A stretch of DNA of 5,819 bases, taken from positions 1 to 5,819 of the forward strand of contig CAKTZA010000108.1 in assembly GCA_934635045.1 (NCBI GenBank). Direction: 5' to 3'. Source of the stretch: an uncultured Kiritimatiellota bacterium. Lineage in GTDB: Bacteria > Verrucomicrobiota > Kiritimatiellia > RFP12 > UBA1067. The position numbers and the translations under genes were made by a program. The notes beneath the pieces are model-generated. The model was not told the DNA's origin. It saw only the letters and a program-made list of their open reading frames with translations, and made no database searches. Shown piece by piece: positions 5,055-5,819 of this stretch; within the stretch, counting starts at the first letter, position 1, and each line of letters starts with the position of its first letter.

Positions 5055-5819
5055 ATGCACCGTCGACTTGCGCTCGCGTTGCTCTCCGCCCTTCCCGCTG
5101 TCGGGTCGGTCGCGGCGGAAAGGGTCGTGCCCGTCCACGCGTTCGATGCGGCGGCGGCCTGCGCGGGCGCCGGTTTCGCCACGTGGGGCGGCGACAAGTC
5201 GGGCCGCGCGGCCTTCGACGCCGAAACGGGCGGGCTGCGCCTCGTCTGGACGAACTCCGTGGGGCGCTTCGCGCTCGGCAAGGCCCTTGACGCGAGCGTC
5301 TCCAACGCCGTCGCCTGCGCGGACGGCGGCTTCCTGACGCACGTGCAGCTGACGCTCTCGGCGCGCGCGCTCGGCTCTCTGCCGCTGATGCGCAGCATGA
5401 CGCCCCTTGGGTATTACAGCAATGTCATTGGACTGAACGCGGATGGTCGCGTCCATGTCGTGCGCGTTCGCCCCGGCGGCTTCGCGCGCGCGAAGGGTCC
5501 GTTCGACGCGAAGGGCCTGCACACCTTCGACATCGGCGTGTCCGGCGGCAGCGGCGACGTCACGCTGAAGGCCGTCGCGCTCGTCTTCAGCGACGCGCGG
5601 CGTCCCGCGTCCGCGCCCGAGGTCGGGGTGGACGACTTCCGGCTCTTCCCCGAGCCGCGCGTCTTCCGTCCGGGCGCGGCGACCTTCCCGCTCGCGGGCT
5701 TCGCCGCGCCGCAGGGCTTTGGGGCGGGGGCCGACATGGCCGTCCGCTGGTTCGCCGCGCGCGCGGCGCGCTTCTGGGGTCGCCCCTTCGCGGCGACGAA
5801 CGGGTTGCCGATCGTCTTC
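5055..5819 (+). CDS. Secreted protein, N-terminal part only; beta-sandwich-like domain, function unknown
   Basis: An open frame begins at ATG 5055, 10 nt after the previous stop and behind a good GAGAGG site. It stays open for 255 codons to the last base, so the C-terminus is missing. Residues 1-21 form a Sec signal peptide (H-R-R, then a Leu/Ala core, likely cleavage after V-A-A at 21). Residues about 24-198 have alternating hydrophobic strands and close with V-D-D-F-R-L-F-P, a pattern often seen on the last strand of jelly-roll, carbohydrate-binding or concanavalin-like domains. A short linker (F-R-P-G, 204-207) leads to about 227-255, an Ala/Arg-rich amphipathic helix followed by T-N-G-L-P-I-V. 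That helix-plus-strand resembles the N-terminal alpha-glucuronidase-like / DUF4838-type domain, in which a helix precedes a G-x-x-L-P-I-V strand. This is a weak resemblance and not a family assignment. Export and coding status are well supported; an enzymatic role is a guess from operon context. Confidence 0.75.
   Translation, partial: MHRRLALALLSALPAVGSVAAERVVPVHAFDAAAACAGAGFATWGGDKSGRAAFDAETGGLRLVWTNSVGRFALGKALDASVSNAVACADGGFLTHVQLTLSARALGSLPLMRSMTPLGYYSNVIGLNADGRVHVVRVRPGGFARAKGPFDAKGLHTFDIGVSGGSGDVTLKAVALVFSDARRPASAPEVGVDDFRLFPEPRVFRPGAATFPLAGFAAPQGFGAGADMAVRWFAARAARFWGRPFAATNGLPIVF

Noticed and set aside
5034..5522. Minus-strand open frames opposite the start of the last gene
   Set aside because: The + strand frame from 5055 has a ribosome binding site, a signal peptide and no stop to the window end; the minus-strand products are low-complexity and Arg/Ala-rich.
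5753..5768. 16-bp perfect palindrome (CGCCGCGCGCGCGGCG)
   Set aside because: It is made only of G and C and encodes part of an Ala/Arg helix; such palindromes are expected by chance at this composition, and nothing nearby suggests a binding site or origin.

Overview
The window is a compact, single-strand stretch of bacterial DNA, roughly two-thirds G+C or more by eye, with four genes all on the + strand and almost no intergenic space. From left to right they are: the last 36 codons of a gene that begins outside the window (a possible Gfo/Idh/MocA-type oxidoreductase tail); a complete Tat-exported, probably lipid-anchored protein of the enolase superfamily (108..1433); a complete 1195-residue secreted beta-helix protein with autotransporter-associated (PATR-type) repeats (1457..5044); and the first 255 codons of another secreted protein of unknown function that runs off the right edge (5055..5819).

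The junctions look like one operon. The first pair overlaps by 4 nt (ATGA), the next junction is 23 nt and carries a near-perfect Shine-Dalgarno sequence, and the last is 10 nt with the Shine-Dalgarno running into the preceding stop codon. No promoter or terminator is visible, so transcription presumably starts to the left and continues to the right. No RNA gene, CRISPR array, insertion sequence or phage gene is seen, and there is no gene-free stretch longer than 23 nt.

Three consecutive products carry export signals: one twin-arginine and two Sec-type. This points to a cell-envelope or extracellular function. High G+C, large PATR proteins with W-x-G...NW modules but no outer-membrane barrel, and Tat-exported enolase-fold enzymes together suggest the Planctomycetota/Verrucomicrobiota/Kiritimatiellota/Lentisphaerota group, perhaps an uncultured gut or sediment member. 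This placement is an inference; the window has no taxonomic marker gene.

A cautious working picture is a surface carbohydrate or small-acid utilisation cluster: an oxidoreductase-like enzyme, an exported metal-dependent enolase-fold enzyme acting on a carboxylate, a long fibrous surface protein, and a secreted beta-sandwich protein that may be the front end of a carbohydrate-active enzyme. No substrate can be read from the sequence. The most unusual points are the export of a normally cytosolic enzyme family, and the two-module beta-helix protein with no visible translocator but a distinctive basic-hydrophobic C-terminal tail.
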